Positions 18,473-28,433 are shown, counted from the first letter of the stretch. The stretch: DNA of 64,000 nucleotides from an uncultured Flaviramulus sp. (GCA_947501105.1 CANMUP010000002.1:496001-560000), one strand, 5' to 3'. Notes: generated by a model from the letters alone, not told the origin. Made by a program: numbers and translations.

Positions 18473-19339
18473 TTATATACTATGTTGTACGCTGTGATTT
18501 TGTTCAATACTGTCAATAACATATATTTTCTTCTCAAAGTAAATTTTATGCCCAATAATGCTATCAATTTTTTGTCCGCTTTCGTCTTTTGAAAAAGGTC
18601 CGAAAGAATATTGTTGATAATAGCCTCTCAAATATTTTTCTCCTACTGTATCAAAGTAAAGTCCAATGACTGCTAGTTTATTAAAATCAGCACCTTTGAA
18701 CCATTTTTGATTGATTGAATCAATTGATAAATCATTAAATTCGGCAAATTTAACTTCTTTTTCGTTTGAGAAATCGTAATTATAATTTGCGCTGTCTTTT
18801 GCAATAAATGCTCTTACATGAGAAGGTTGGTCTCTGATTACTGACGAAAAAACTTCGACATATCCTCTGATTGGTTCGTTTAATTTTATTGTATCTCTAT
18901 TAAAAAAAACAATGTCATAAATTGTATTTCTAAAAGGTATAGTGTCATTTATAAATTCAGCTTGTTTATAAATTGAATCTTGAGTTCTCCATGCAATTGT
19001 ATCTCCATTTTTATTTAGGTTCCAAGCTCGATTTGCTCTTGATTTTCCGTTTAATGTGAACCATTCTCGAATTTCTCGTAAGTCAGAATCTCGGTCATAT
19101 AATTCCCAATTTCCGAATTTTTGATTTTCATTATATTGTTTTCCTTTTTTAAATAGAATTCCATTATCATAGAAATAGTAAACACTATCAAAGTTCATCA
19201 AATGAACTGTTTTCTTGAAAATTACTTTTGGATTGTTTGGATAATACTCAATCGTTTCGTTCCGCTTTAATTCAGTCGAATTTTGTTTACAAGCTATAAT
19301 TGTAAAAGTTAAAATGAATATTGCAAGTAGGTTTTTCAT
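18473..19339 (-). CDS. Cassette-borne lipoprotein of unknown function
   Basis: 288 residues from the ATG at 19339 (MKNLLAIFIL). Lipobox Cys17 is in TIIACKQ. The mature part is polar and aromatic, with YYFYDNGILFKKGK and FGNWELYDRDSD near residues 55-85, reminiscent of toxin-antitoxin/MORN-like YxNG repeats; the remainder is unrecognised. The last codons (encoding VQHSI) run into the cassette end, where ttgtacgc (18485-18492) mirrors gcgtacaa just before the gene start. It is the only cargo gene of insertion 1 and converges on guaB. Confidence 0.7.
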   Translation of the reverse strand: MKNLLAIFILTFTIIACKQNSTELKRNETIEYYPNNPKVIFKKTVHLMNFDSVYYFYDNGILFKKGKQYNENQKFGNWELYDRDSDLREIREWFTLNGKSRANRAWNLNKNGDTIAWRTQDSIYKQAEFINDTIPFRNTIYDIVFFNRDTIKLNEPIRGYVEVFSSVIRDQPSHVRAFIAKDSANYNYDFSNEKEVKFAEFNDLSIDSINQKWFKGADFNKLAVIGLYFDTVGEKYLRGYYQQYSFGPFSKDESGQKIDSIIGHKIYFEKKIYVIDSIEQNHSVQHSI

Positions 19340-19448
19340 CATTGCGTACAATGCTTTTCAAGTATATGAATCCGTTTTAATGATTTATATACAATGTTAA
19401 ACGAAGCTATCGATTTTTTCTGACAAAGTCAAGTGACTAATAAAAACA

Positions 19449-19480
19449 AAAAACCACCTTGAAAAGCAAGGTGGTTTTGA
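19449..19480 (-). terminator. htpG terminator
   Basis: 11-bp stem aaaccaccttg (19451-19461) / caaggtggttt (19467-19477), loop aaaag, with a T-rich run following on the minus strand. Confidence 0.8.
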
Positions 19481-19516
19481 TTTATATAAAGTGCTGAAAA
19501 CAATACAGCATGTCAA

Positions 19517-21430
19517 CTATTTTATCATATTGTAGCTACGCTTAATAAAGTTTGTTAACTCTTCACCTTTAAGTAAACCTTGAGATAATCTAGCCAAATC
19601 TAAACTTTGATTGATTAAACGCTCTTGCTTCTTTTTAGTTTTTGTTCCTAAAATTTCGCCTACTAATTCAGAGTTGGTATTCACAACTAGGTTGTACATT
19701 TCTGGCATACTCCCAAACATGTTCATTCCGCCTCCGCCTCCAGTAGCTTGCATTTCTTTCATTCTACGCATAAATTCTGGTTGTGTAATCATAAATGGAG
19801 CTGCATCACTATCCATAGGTTCTAATTGCACAATAAATTTTTCAGAAGGAATAACTTCCTTTAACAACTCATCTAAAACTTTAGTTTGATCTTCATCTAA
19901 CTTAGAAATTTTAGTTTCGTCTTTCTGAATTATTTTATCAATATGGTCAGCATCAACACGAGCAAAAGATATTTTTTCTTTTGTAGTTTCTAGTTTTTGC
20001 ATTAAATGCGAAACTATTGGCGAGTCTAATAAAAGCACTTCATAGCCTTTAGCTTTTGCAGCTTCAATGTAACTGTGTTGCTCATCTTTATTTGACGCAT
20101 AAAGGATAACCATTTTATCATCCTTATCAGTTTGATTCGCTTTTATTTTATTTACTAATTCCTCGTACGTATAGTAAGTACCATCTACCGTTGGGTATAG
20201 TGCAAACGCATCAGCTTTTTCGAAGAATTTTTCTTCTGAAAGCATCCCGTATTCAATAACAATTTTAATATCGTTCCATTTTGCTTCAAAATCTTCGCGG
20301 TTATTATTGAATAATGATTTTAATTTATCGGCAACTTTTCTAGTAATATAAGATGATATTTTTTTAACGGCACCATCAGCTTGTAAATAACTACGTGATA
20401 CATTTAAAGGAATATCTGGAGAATCAATAACACCACGTAACATGGTTAAAAATTCTGGCACAATACCTTCAACATTATCAGTTACAAAAACTTGATTTTG
20501 ATACAGTTGAATTTTATCTTTTTGAATGTTTAAATCGTTTGTCATTTTTGGGAAATATAAAATCCCAGTTAAATTAAACGGATAATCTACATTCAAATGG
20601 ATATTAAATAATGGCTCTTCAAATTGCATTGGATACAATTCTCTATAAAAACCACTATAATCTTCATTCTTTAATTCTGCTGGTTGTTTTGTCCATGCAG
20701 GATTTGGATTGTTTATAATGTTATCTACTGTAATTTGATTGTGAGGCTCAGTGGTTTCTTTACCTTCTTTATCTGTAGTTGTTTTTGGCTCGTGCTCTGG
20801 ATCGTTTATTTCCTTAGTTCCAAACTTAATTGGAATAGGCATAAACTTGTTATACTTCAATAATAGCTCACTAATTCTGCTTTCTTCTAAAAACTCAGTA
20901 GAATCTTCTGCAATATGAAGTATGATTTCTGTACCTCTATCTGTTTTTTCAGATGGTTCTAAAGTAAATTCTGGTGAGCCATCACAAGTCCAATGTGCAG
21001 CTGGCTCGTCTTTATGAGATTTTGTAATAATCTCTACTTTTTCAGCAACCATAAAGGCTGAATAAAAACCTAAACCAAAATGCCCGATAATTCCAGAATC
21101 TTTAGCTGAATCTTTATATTTATCTAAAAACTCTTCAGCTCCAGAAAATGCTACTTGATTAATATACTTTTCAACTTCATCAGCTGTCATTCCTAAACCT
21201 TGATCTGTAATATGAAGTTTTTTACCCTCTTTATCAACCTTAACTTCAATTTGTGGATTGCCATATTCTATTTTAGCATCGCCAACATTAGTTAAATGTT
21301 TTAATTTTAAGGTGGCATCTGTGGCATTACTAATTAACTCACGTAAAAATATTTCGTGATCGCTGTATAAGAATTTTTTAATGAGAGGAAAGATATTCTC
21401 TACCGAAACATTAATATTTCCTTTTGTCAT
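19517..21430 (-). CDS. htpG: Molecular chaperone HtpG (Hsp90)
   Basis: 637-residue ATP-dependent chaperone. The GHKL ATPase domain shows ELISNATDA (Mg/ATP Asn), DQGLGM and GHFGLGFYSAF. The middle domain includes FPKMTND...YQNQVFV and LNVSRSYLQ, and the C-terminal dimerisation domain ends RLSQGLLKGEELTNF. Length fits bacterial HtpG. It is a single gene with its own terminator; a palindromic repeat lies in the upstream region. Confidence 0.97.
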   Translation of the reverse strand: MTKGNINVSVENIFPLIKKFLYSDHEIFLRELISNATDATLKLKHLTNVGDAKIEYGNPQIEVKVDKEGKKLHITDQGLGMTADEVEKYINQVAFSGAEEFLDKYKDSAKDSGIIGHFGLGFYSAFMVAEKVEIITKSHKDEPAAHWTCDGSPEFTLEPSEKTDRGTEIILHIAEDSTEFLEESRISELLLKYNKFMPIPIKFGTKEINDPEHEPKTTTDKEGKETTEPHNQITVDNIINNPNPAWTKQPAELKNEDYSGFYRELYPMQFEEPLFNIHLNVDYPFNLTGILYFPKMTNDLNIQKDKIQLYQNQVFVTDNVEGIVPEFLTMLRGVIDSPDIPLNVSRSYLQADGAVKKISSYITRKVADKLKSLFNNNREDFEAKWNDIKIVIEYGMLSEEKFFEKADAFALYPTVDGTYYTYEELVNKIKANQTDKDDKMVILYASNKDEQHSYIEAAKAKGYEVLLLDSPIVSHLMQKLETTKEKISFARVDADHIDKIIQKDETKISKLDEDQTKVLDELLKEVIPSEKFIVQLEPMDSDAAPFMITQPEFMRRMKEMQATGGGGGMNMFGSMPEMYNLVVNTNSELVGEILGTKTKKKQERLINQSLDLARLSQGLLKGEELTNFIKRSYNMIK

Positions 21431-21445
21431 AATATAAATTGTTTT

Positions 21446-21473
21446 GTCATTCCCTCGAAGGAAGGAATCTTAT
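21446..21473. repeat. Interspersed palindromic repeat, family A, copy 1
   Basis: tgtcattcc followed by cgaagg and aaggaatct. The stem attcc (21449-21453) / ggaat (21464-21468) matches the other copies at 34689 and 38964. It lies 16 bp upstream of htpG, in the leader or promoter region. Confidence 0.65.
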
Positions 21474-21549
21474 TAATTAATTTTATCTTGATTGAACTTT
21501 ATTAGACAACAAAAATGCCAATTCTATAAAAGTGACAAACTGACACAAT

Positions 21550-21580
21550 AAAAAAAGCCATTCAAAGAGAATGGCTTTAA
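21550..21580 (-). terminator. Terminator of the S9 peptidase gene
   Basis: Stem aaagccatt (21554-21562) / aatggcttt (21570-21578) with a T-run on the minus-strand side. Confidence 0.8.
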
Positions 21581-21596
21581 TATTATATTAGAGGTA

Positions 21597-24041
21597 TTAA
21601 TCTTTAATGGTTTCTTTAGGAACATCAATTTCTTGCTTGTCTTTTAAATGTTTTTCTAACCATTGGTCTTGTTCCCAAAGCATATGTAATATAGATTCTT
21701 TTGCTCTGTATCCATGACTTTCTTTAGGCAACATAACCAAGCGTACTGGAGCGCCAAGACCTTTAAGTGCATTAAAGTAGCGCTCACTTTGTAGTGGATA
21801 AGTTCCTGAGTTGTTATCTGCTTCTCCATGTATTAGTAATAAAGGTGTTTTCATTGTGTCTGCGTGCATAAAGGGAGACATGTTATAATAAATTTCTGGA
21901 GCTTCCCAATAATTACGTTCTTCACTTTGAAAGCCAAAAGGCGTAAGAGTTCGATTATAAGCGCCACTTCTAGCAATCCCTGCAGCAAATAAATTAGAAT
22001 GAGACAGTAAATTAGCTGTCATAAATGCACCGTATGAGTGTCCGCCAACGGCGACTTTTTCTCTGTTTATATAACCTAAATCATCAACGGCATCAATAGC
22101 TGCTTTAGCATTAGATACTAATTGTTTTATAAAAGTATCATTAGGCTCTTCATCACCTTCACCAACAATTGGAAACGAAGCATCATCTAGAACAACGTAA
22201 CCTTTGGTTACCCAATAAATAGGAGAACCATACCAAGGGTATGTAAACTCGTTAGAATTAGAAGTACTTTGCCCTGCACTACTTTTATCTTTAAACTCTC
22301 TAGGATATGCCCACATTATCATTGGGTATTTTTTACCTTCTTGGTAATTGGTTGGTAAATATAGAGTACCAGATAGTTCTAATCCATCTTCGCGATTGTA
22401 TTTAATAACCTCTTTATGTACATTTTGAATACTACTAAAAGGATTTGCAAATTGTGTTAATGGAGTGGGAGCCTTGTTCTTTTTAATATTCCTGATATAG
22501 TAATTAGGATATTCATTTTTAGATTCAATTCTTACTAATATTTCCCCTTTTTTCATGTCTAAAGCAGAAGAAATGTCTTCTACCTTATCTGTTAGTTTTG
22601 ATTGATATAATCGAGATGTTTTTTTAGTTTTTAGATTCATTTCATCTATAAAAGGAAATTTCCCTTCTTTACTAAAACCATCCCCAATTAAATAAGCATT
22701 ATCACCAACCAGATCTAAAGTGTAGCGACCATAATCATTTCGTTTTGTTACAAAGTTACCCGGGTCATTATAACGATCTTGATAGTTTCTATCTGAAAAT
22801 AATAAAGGTTCAGCGCTATTATCTGATGGATTAAATACATAAGATTTTGTATTTCTTGTATTCCACCAGTAATCATGTGCAATGGCAGTATTATCATTTC
22901 CCCATTCTATATCATAAAATCGTCCAATGGTTTTTAATAAGGGTTTTGCATTTTCTTTAAAGGGCGCATCTAATTGAAATACTTGGTCTCTATATGGAAC
23001 TTCTTTTTCTGGATCCCCATCATCAAGAGCTTCTGCCCAAAATAATGTAGCTGGTTTATCGCCTCTCCAAGAAAGACTTCTTTTACCTTTCCTAACGGCC
23101 ATAAAGCCTTTAGGTAAATCTTCTATTAAGGGTACTTTTAAAGCAGTTGTAATCAAACCTGCTTTGGTGTTGTAGATGTTTGTTTTTGCGGGAAATCGAT
23201 AATATGGTACTAGATATGAAAAAGGTTTTTCAATAGTAGTTATCATAACATAATTACCATCAGGAGAAAATGAAATACCCCTATACATGTCACTTTTCAT
23301 CCATTGACTTGCATTACCACTTAAATCTACTTTATGCAATTCAGATAAAGCTAATTGCTCAAAATTATGCTCATCTGTTTTGTTCTTTAATAAATCTTGA
23401 TAAGTTCTGTTTTGTGCTTTTTTACCAGCTTCGCTTACAGAAATTGTTGGTCCAGTTGGAACAGCAGTTTTAGTGTCAATTAACGTTTTTTTGTTTTTAG
23501 CTAAGGTTTTTATTAATAACGAATTATTGTCCTTAAACCAAGAAAATGGGCGACCAGTATTAGCATTAAGATTAGCTTGAGTTATTTTTTTAACAGATTT
23601 AGAATTTATATCTAAAACCCAAAGTTCGACACCGTTGCTAACCGTATTTGTAAAAGCCATCATTTTTTGGTTTGGAGACCAAGAAAAATTAGCATATCGA
23701 CCTTTTTCTGGTAAACCAGTTACACCAGTTTCATTGCCATTTCTACCATTTCTAACTTTTATATTATTAAAATAAGTTTGCCTACTGTTTATATTAGTTT
23801 TGGGATTGATTCTTAACCCACCTAAGCGCATTTCTTTTTCAGAAAGAGTCTCAATATTTTTAAAGTTACTCCTGTATAAAAAAACTATGTTCTCTCCTTG
23901 ACTATCCATCCTAATCGATGGTGCTATTGGAGCTTCAGCTAATTCTAAAATTTCGTTTGATGGTTTTTGATAAGTAGCATTTTCTTGGGCAAATAGCATT
24001 GCGCTAGAAAACAAAATGAATAATAATAGATTTTTTTTCAT
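21597..24041 (-). CDS. Exported S9 family peptidase (prolyl-oligopeptidase fold, glutamyl-endopeptidase-like)
   Basis: 814 residues: signal peptide (about 1-19, ending LFAQE), a beta-propeller region with repeated WSPNQK/FSPDG-type blades (about 60-520), and a C-terminal alpha/beta-hydrolase domain. The catalytic triad is visible as GGHSYGAF (Ser669), HGEADNNSG (Asp742) and ESHGYR (His776). The overall pattern resembles the S9D group that includes plant chloroplast glutamyl endopeptidase, so cleavage after Glu is possible but not shown. Probably periplasmic. Monocistronic with a clear terminator. Confidence 0.9.
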   Translation of the reverse strand: MKKNLLLFILFSSAMLFAQENATYQKPSNEILELAEAPIAPSIRMDSQGENIVFLYRSNFKNIETLSEKEMRLGGLRINPKTNINSRQTYFNNIKVRNGRNGNETGVTGLPEKGRYANFSWSPNQKMMAFTNTVSNGVELWVLDINSKSVKKITQANLNANTGRPFSWFKDNNSLLIKTLAKNKKTLIDTKTAVPTGPTISVSEAGKKAQNRTYQDLLKNKTDEHNFEQLALSELHKVDLSGNASQWMKSDMYRGISFSPDGNYVMITTIEKPFSYLVPYYRFPAKTNIYNTKAGLITTALKVPLIEDLPKGFMAVRKGKRSLSWRGDKPATLFWAEALDDGDPEKEVPYRDQVFQLDAPFKENAKPLLKTIGRFYDIEWGNDNTAIAHDYWWNTRNTKSYVFNPSDNSAEPLLFSDRNYQDRYNDPGNFVTKRNDYGRYTLDLVGDNAYLIGDGFSKEGKFPFIDEMNLKTKKTSRLYQSKLTDKVEDISSALDMKKGEILVRIESKNEYPNYYIRNIKKNKAPTPLTQFANPFSSIQNVHKEVIKYNREDGLELSGTLYLPTNYQEGKKYPMIMWAYPREFKDKSSAGQSTSNSNEFTYPWYGSPIYWVTKGYVVLDDASFPIVGEGDEEPNDTFIKQLVSNAKAAIDAVDDLGYINREKVAVGGHSYGAFMTANLLSHSNLFAAGIARSGAYNRTLTPFGFQSEERNYWEAPEIYYNMSPFMHADTMKTPLLLIHGEADNNSGTYPLQSERYFNALKGLGAPVRLVMLPKESHGYRAKESILHMLWEQDQWLEKHLKDKQEIDVPKETIKD

Positions 24042-24235
24042 TTGATTGATGTTTAATTTAGATAATATTAAAATTTAACTAAAAATAGATAGTTGTATTA
24101 AAGCGTTATAAAGATAAAAATTCATTTGTTAATTATGAATGATAAATTTTTGAAAATAGTTAAATATGGTTATATTTTGAGCTTGATTTTATTAATTCAT
24201 TAAATTTAGTCATTATTAATTGATAATAACATAAT

Positions 24236-25240
24236 ATGTATAATTCAAAAATAATAGGTTTAGGTAAGTATGTTCCTGACCATGTGGTAACCAACGATGA
24301 TTTATCCAAAATGATGGATACTAATGATGCTTGGATTCAAGAACGCACTGGTATAAAAGAGCGAAGATGGATTAAAGAAGGAACCGATGATACATCGGCA
24401 GTTATGGGCGCAAAAGCATCTAAGATGGCTATTGAACGCTCTGGGTTAACTAAAGATGATATTGATTTTGTTGTATTTGCTACGATGACACCTGACTATT
24501 ATTTTCCTGGTTGTGGCGTGCAAATTCAAGATCTGTTGGAACTAAAAAATGTTGGAGCGATTGATATTAGGAATCAATGCTCAGGCTTTGTTTATGCCAT
24601 TTCTGTTGCCGATCAATTTATAAAAACAGGAATGTATAAAAACGTTTTGGTAGTAGGTGCCGAATATCATTCTAATGGATTAGATAAAACAACAAGGGGA
24701 CGAGGTGTAACCGTTATTTTTGGAGATGGAGCAGGTGCTTGCGTGTTAACCAGAGAAGAAGATACTACAAAAGGAATCTTGTCTACACATTTACACAGTG
24801 AAGGTAAATACGCAGATAAACTTATAGTTGAATCGCCTAGTATTAGGCATTGGGTGCCGCAAATATTAGAATCGAAAGAAGAGGATTTGTCATATTTCCC
24901 ATATATGGATGGCACTTTTGTTTTTAAACATGCAGTAGTACGTTTTAGCGAAGTTATTATAGAAGGTTTAGCTAAAAATAATATATCTAAAGATGATATT
25001 GATATGCTTATTCCACATCAAGCTAATTTACGTATTGCTCAATTTATTCAGAAAAAGTTTGCACTAAGAGATGATCAGGTGTTTAACAATATTCAAAAAT
25101 ATGGTAATACTACTGCAGCTTCAGTTATTATTGCGCTAACTGAAGCGTGGGAAGAAGGAAAAATAAAATCAGGAGATAATGTTGTATTAGCAGCTTTTGG
25201 AAGTGGTTTTACTTGGGGAAGTGCTATTATAAAATGGTAA
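24236..25240 (+). CDS. 3-oxoacyl-ACP synthase III (FabH-like)
   Basis: 334-residue thiolase-fold condensing enzyme that joins an acyl-CoA with malonyl-ACP. The catalytic triad is complete: Cys115 in NQCSGF, His261 in PHQANLR, Asn291 in YGNTTAAS. It stands alone rather than next to rpmF-plsX where the housekeeping fabH usually lies, and its substrate-site sequence (MTPDYYFPGCG) fits a FabH paralogue, so specificity is open. A strong terminator follows. Confidence 0.88.
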   Translation: MYNSKIIGLGKYVPDHVVTNDDLSKMMDTNDAWIQERTGIKERRWIKEGTDDTSAVMGAKASKMAIERSGLTKDDIDFVVFATMTPDYYFPGCGVQIQDLLELKNVGAIDIRNQCSGFVYAISVADQFIKTGMYKNVLVVGAEYHSNGLDKTTRGRGVTVIFGDGAGACVLTREEDTTKGILSTHLHSEGKYADKLIVESPSIRHWVPQILESKEEDLSYFPYMDGTFVFKHAVVRFSEVIIEGLAKNNISKDDIDMLIPHQANLRIAQFIQKKFALRDDQVFNNIQKYGNTTAASVIIALTEAWEEGKIKSGDNVVLAAFGSGFTWGSAIIKW

Positions 25241-25256
25241 TTATTTTAAGAATAAA

Positions 25257-25289
25257 AAAGAACCCAAAACAATAAGTTTTGGGTTCTTT
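25257..25289 (+). terminator. Terminator of the FabH-like gene
   Basis: 14-bp perfect stem aaagaacccaaaac (25257-25270) / gttttgggttcttt (25276-25289) with a 5-base loop. Confidence 0.85.
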
Positions 25290-25773
25290 AGCTATTAACC
25301 ACCTTAATTTGTATTAACTATACAAACTATATTTATTTAGACGTTAAAAAGTTAATATTATTATATATTTTAACATCTTTAACATAAGAAACTCGAAATT
25401 AAAAATTTCGAGTTTCTATTTTTATACACTCAGCATATTTATATGTTTTTTTGATGACTAATTCAAATAAAAAATATTTTTTATGGCTCGTGTTAATATT
25501 TTGACGAATATTTTTTTGTTTCATTACATTTCTTGTAGATATTTTAAATTTTTAACATAAAAAAACTCGAAATTTTAATTTCGAGTTTTACAGTTATACG
25601 AATCTTTGATTGACGAAATTTTGTTAAATGAAGGTGACTAACTCTTAAAATAATTACTTTTTCGTATGATTGTATGCTTATATAACGAATGGTTTTAGTT
25701 TTTGTTGCATTAAATATTGTTTTTTTAACAATTTTAACATTTTTTTTTAAATGAGTTAACAATTTAGCAAACA
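25290..25773. other. Long AT-rich intergenic region with two matching hairpins
   Basis: No convincing gene. It holds two near-identical hairpins: agaaactcgaaatt/aatttcgagtttct (25387-25417) and aaaactcgaaatt/aatttcgagtttt (25562-25589), each preceded on the + strand by ttaacata. The second has seven T after it on the minus strand, so it would work as a minus-strand terminator. A minus-strand frame of 42 codons lies between them but runs into the first hairpin and looks non-coding. Tandem small transcripts or a decayed duplication are possible. Confidence 0.5.
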
Positions 25774-25803
25774 AAAACCCAAAAGACATATCTTTTGGGT
25801 TTT
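25774..25803 (-). terminator. Terminator of the TonB-type receptor gene
   Basis: 13-bp stem aaaacccaaaaga (25774-25786), loop cata, tcttttgggtttt (25791-25803). It lies 64 bp after the receptor stop codon. Confidence 0.75.
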
Positions 25804-25866
25804 CTTAATTTAATAACCGTGCAATAACACTAACCATCAACTATTATGCAGGCAATTAAATTGTAT

Positions 25867-28338
25867 TTATAGGAAACCTCCGCCTCCAGATTTTTCATTG
25901 TCATCTCTACGTTTACGAGACTTAGCACGGTATTTTCCGCCACCAAAACGGTATGATAGACTTGCTTGCACGGTGTGGCTTTCCCAATTAAACTGGCCTT
26001 CCTGTACAAAAGGTTTAGTACCCTCAAATGCAAACCTCATGGTATTCAAAATATCATTAAAGTTTAAACTAAATGAGCCTTTACCTTTAGCAAAACTTAT
26101 GCGAGAACCTAGATTAATAAAATACATAGGTTTCATATCAAATTGAAGTGTTTTGTTTTTTCCTCTATAAAAACCAAAAGCAGTTAAACTAAGCGTTTTT
26201 GTAACTTTAAAATTATTAAACATTCTAAAATTCCAAGCGACATTATCTACTTCGTCTATATTAGTTTCAATATCATTAATAGTTGCAGTTTCTATAGGAG
26301 CAGTTAAGTTTTCGGCTATACCTTTTTGAGTTTGTGAATACAAATCGAAACTTCCGTTAATACTCCACCATTTTGTTGGTCTGTAATTTGAGGATAATTC
26401 TACACCATATGCTGACGTGTCATCAAAATTATCATGAGTTAATATAATACGACCAGAATTTACATCTGTTCTGTCTATAAATAATGCTCTGTTAATTTCG
26501 TCCGAAATTATTCTGTAAAAGACTCCTCCAGTTATACTTCCTTTTCTGTTGTTTAGAGTTCTTGTATAATTTGCTTCAACTGAGTTTGTGAATTGAGGTC
26601 TTAAGTCAATATTTCCGAAAGAAGAAATTAAAGGCGTACTCCATTCTTTAATAGGATTTACTTGCCCTATTCCTGGACGATCAACTCTTCGGCTATAACT
26701 AAATTGATATGAGTTTTTTTCTGAAGGCGAATATGTTATAAATGCTGAAGGATATAACTCAAAATAATCATTTTTAAAAGCTTCAGTGCTTGCGGCTTCA
26801 GAAGATAGCGCTAATGCATCTTCTTTTACGCTTTCTCCACGAACACCTATTTGATAGGTCCATTTTTCAAATTTTTTACTATATGTAGCGTAAGCAGAAT
26901 AAATATCTCTGGTGTAATCAAAATCATTGCTTGGTGTTGGTCTTAAAACACCTAGCGCATTCAATGTTTGTCCTGTTGATGAGTATGCTATATCCGAATT
27001 GAATAGTCGTGCTTGCAAACCTAATTCTAGTTTTGTGGTTTCAGATAATGGGTTTACATAGTCTAAATTTACAGTAGTACTTTCTCTATCAGTATTATTA
27101 AAATCTTTATAATTTTCATTTGAGCCTAGTAAAAACTTAAAATCTGCAGGCGTATCATCTTCAAAGGTATTGTAGTCAACTTCTAATTCTATGTTATGGC
27201 CATCATCAGAAAAATCATGTTTATAATCAAAATTATATTGAGATGACATGTTATCACTTTCATTTATAAAAATTTGACTTTGATTAAATGAAGAATTACT
27301 GTAAAACAAGGCCTCGGTTGCTCCTTCTGTGCTGCTATCAGAAGTGTTTTGTGTTGTGAAAAACGACATAGTATTTTTATCGTCTAAATAAAAATCTAAT
27401 CCAATTTTATATAAATGAGATTGTCTTTTATCTAAAAATTTAAAGAACTGTTCAGAGTTGTTTTCTGGTCTAGCAACATTTCCACGGTTTCTATTTTTTG
27501 AAATATTATTACTGTAACTACCGTATAAATTAAACTTTCCGTTACGGTAATTCATATTTAAGGCACTATTGAATTTAGCTTCTTTTTCATGAGACAAACC
27601 AATGCTTACATTACCATTAAAACCTATCATAGTATTTTTATGAAGTACTATATTTATAATCCCGCTCATTCCTTCTGGATTATATTTTGCTGATGGATTA
27701 GTGATTAGCTCAACAGATTTGATAGCAGTTGAAGGAATTTGTTTAAGCAATTGAGCTGTTGGAATATTTGATAGTTTCCCATCTACCATAACACGAACAT
27801 TTTGGTTACCACGCAAGCTAATATCACCTGTTTGAGCATCAACACTTACTGAAGGTATGCCAATCATAAGCTCAGAAGCACTGCCAGAAGCTGCTAAATC
27901 TTTACCAATGGTAATAACTTTCCTATCTACTTTTTGCTGTATTGTTGATGTTTCGGCAATAACAGTAACAGCATCTAAACCTTCGGCTTCTTCCTCTAAC
28001 AGAATATTACCAAGATTTACTTTATAACTGCCTTTACCAATAGTAACATCTTTTGTAATTGTTTTGTATCCTATGTATTGAATGCTTACCTTAATGTTGC
28101 CTTCTGCTACCTTTTCAATTTCAAATGTACCGTCATCTAAAGTAATACCGCCTGTTAAAGTTTCGTCAGCACTATTTTTTATAATAACATTTACATAAGG
28201 TAAGGGTTGTTTTAACTTTGCGTCTAATACTTTTCCTGAAATTGTACCAGTCTTGTCAGCATTATTTTCAGGATCTGTGGTGTGTGCTTGTGTAGTTATT
28301 GAAAATAATAATAAGCACACGAAAAATAAGTTTTTCAT
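25867..28338 (-). CDS. TonB-dependent receptor / outer-membrane beta-barrel family protein
   Basis: 823 residues. Signal peptide (about 1-18), then a carboxypeptidase-regulatory-like domain (GTISGKVLDAKLKQPLPYVN..., about 31-115), a plug domain (about 130-230, with VRVMVDGKLSN and ELITNPSAKYNPEG) and a large C-terminal barrel (SYSRRVDRPGIG is a family landmark). The last residues GGGGFL follow a basic KSRKRRDD tail rather than an aromatic end. Such proteins import peptides, siderophores or glycans; the ligand is not inferable, and no SusD-like partner is next to it. Confidence 0.88.
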   Translation of the reverse strand: MKNLFFVCLLLFSITTQAHTTDPENNADKTGTISGKVLDAKLKQPLPYVNVIIKNSADETLTGGITLDDGTFEIEKVAEGNIKVSIQYIGYKTITKDVTIGKGSYKVNLGNILLEEEAEGLDAVTVIAETSTIQQKVDRKVITIGKDLAASGSASELMIGIPSVSVDAQTGDISLRGNQNVRVMVDGKLSNIPTAQLLKQIPSTAIKSVELITNPSAKYNPEGMSGIINIVLHKNTMIGFNGNVSIGLSHEKEAKFNSALNMNYRNGKFNLYGSYSNNISKNRNRGNVARPENNSEQFFKFLDKRQSHLYKIGLDFYLDDKNTMSFFTTQNTSDSSTEGATEALFYSNSSFNQSQIFINESDNMSSQYNFDYKHDFSDDGHNIELEVDYNTFEDDTPADFKFLLGSNENYKDFNNTDRESTTVNLDYVNPLSETTKLELGLQARLFNSDIAYSSTGQTLNALGVLRPTPSNDFDYTRDIYSAYATYSKKFEKWTYQIGVRGESVKEDALALSSEAASTEAFKNDYFELYPSAFITYSPSEKNSYQFSYSRRVDRPGIGQVNPIKEWSTPLISSFGNIDLRPQFTNSVEANYTRTLNNRKGSITGGVFYRIISDEINRALFIDRTDVNSGRIILTHDNFDDTSAYGVELSSNYRPTKWWSINGSFDLYSQTQKGIAENLTAPIETATINDIETNIDEVDNVAWNFRMFNNFKVTKTLSLTAFGFYRGKNKTLQFDMKPMYFINLGSRISFAKGKGSFSLNFNDILNTMRFAFEGTKPFVQEGQFNWESHTVQASLSYRFGGGKYRAKSRKRRDDNEKSGGGGFL

Positions 28339-28433
28339 TTTGATTGATTTGATTGATTAATTGTAATATTAAGTAGACGCCTAAATTTAATTTCTGTTAC
28401 TATATTTGACATGAATTAACATCTTTTTAACAT

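Larger units (their letters stand above)
18354..19405 (-). mobile_element. Gene-cassette-like insertion 1 (attC-like site plus one lipoprotein gene)
   Basis: Bounded by perfect 10-bp inverted ends ttcgtttaac (18354-18363) and gttaaacgaa (19396-19405). It carries one minus-strand gene with a large imperfect palindrome at the gene's 3' side. The right border (19379-19405) is 26/27 identical to that of a second element at 43667-44428. The arrangement gene-then-palindrome equals an integron cassette, but no integrase is seen in the window. Joining the flanks would leave ttcgttaaacgaa, itself palindromic, as a possible target. A transposon-like reading (10-bp TIRs with a passenger gene) is the alternative. 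Confidence 0.65.

Noticed and set aside
25544-25789. 81-codon minus-strand frame in the long intergenic region
   Set aside because: Runs through two terminator hairpins and is composed of low-complexity AT-rich codons; no protein features.
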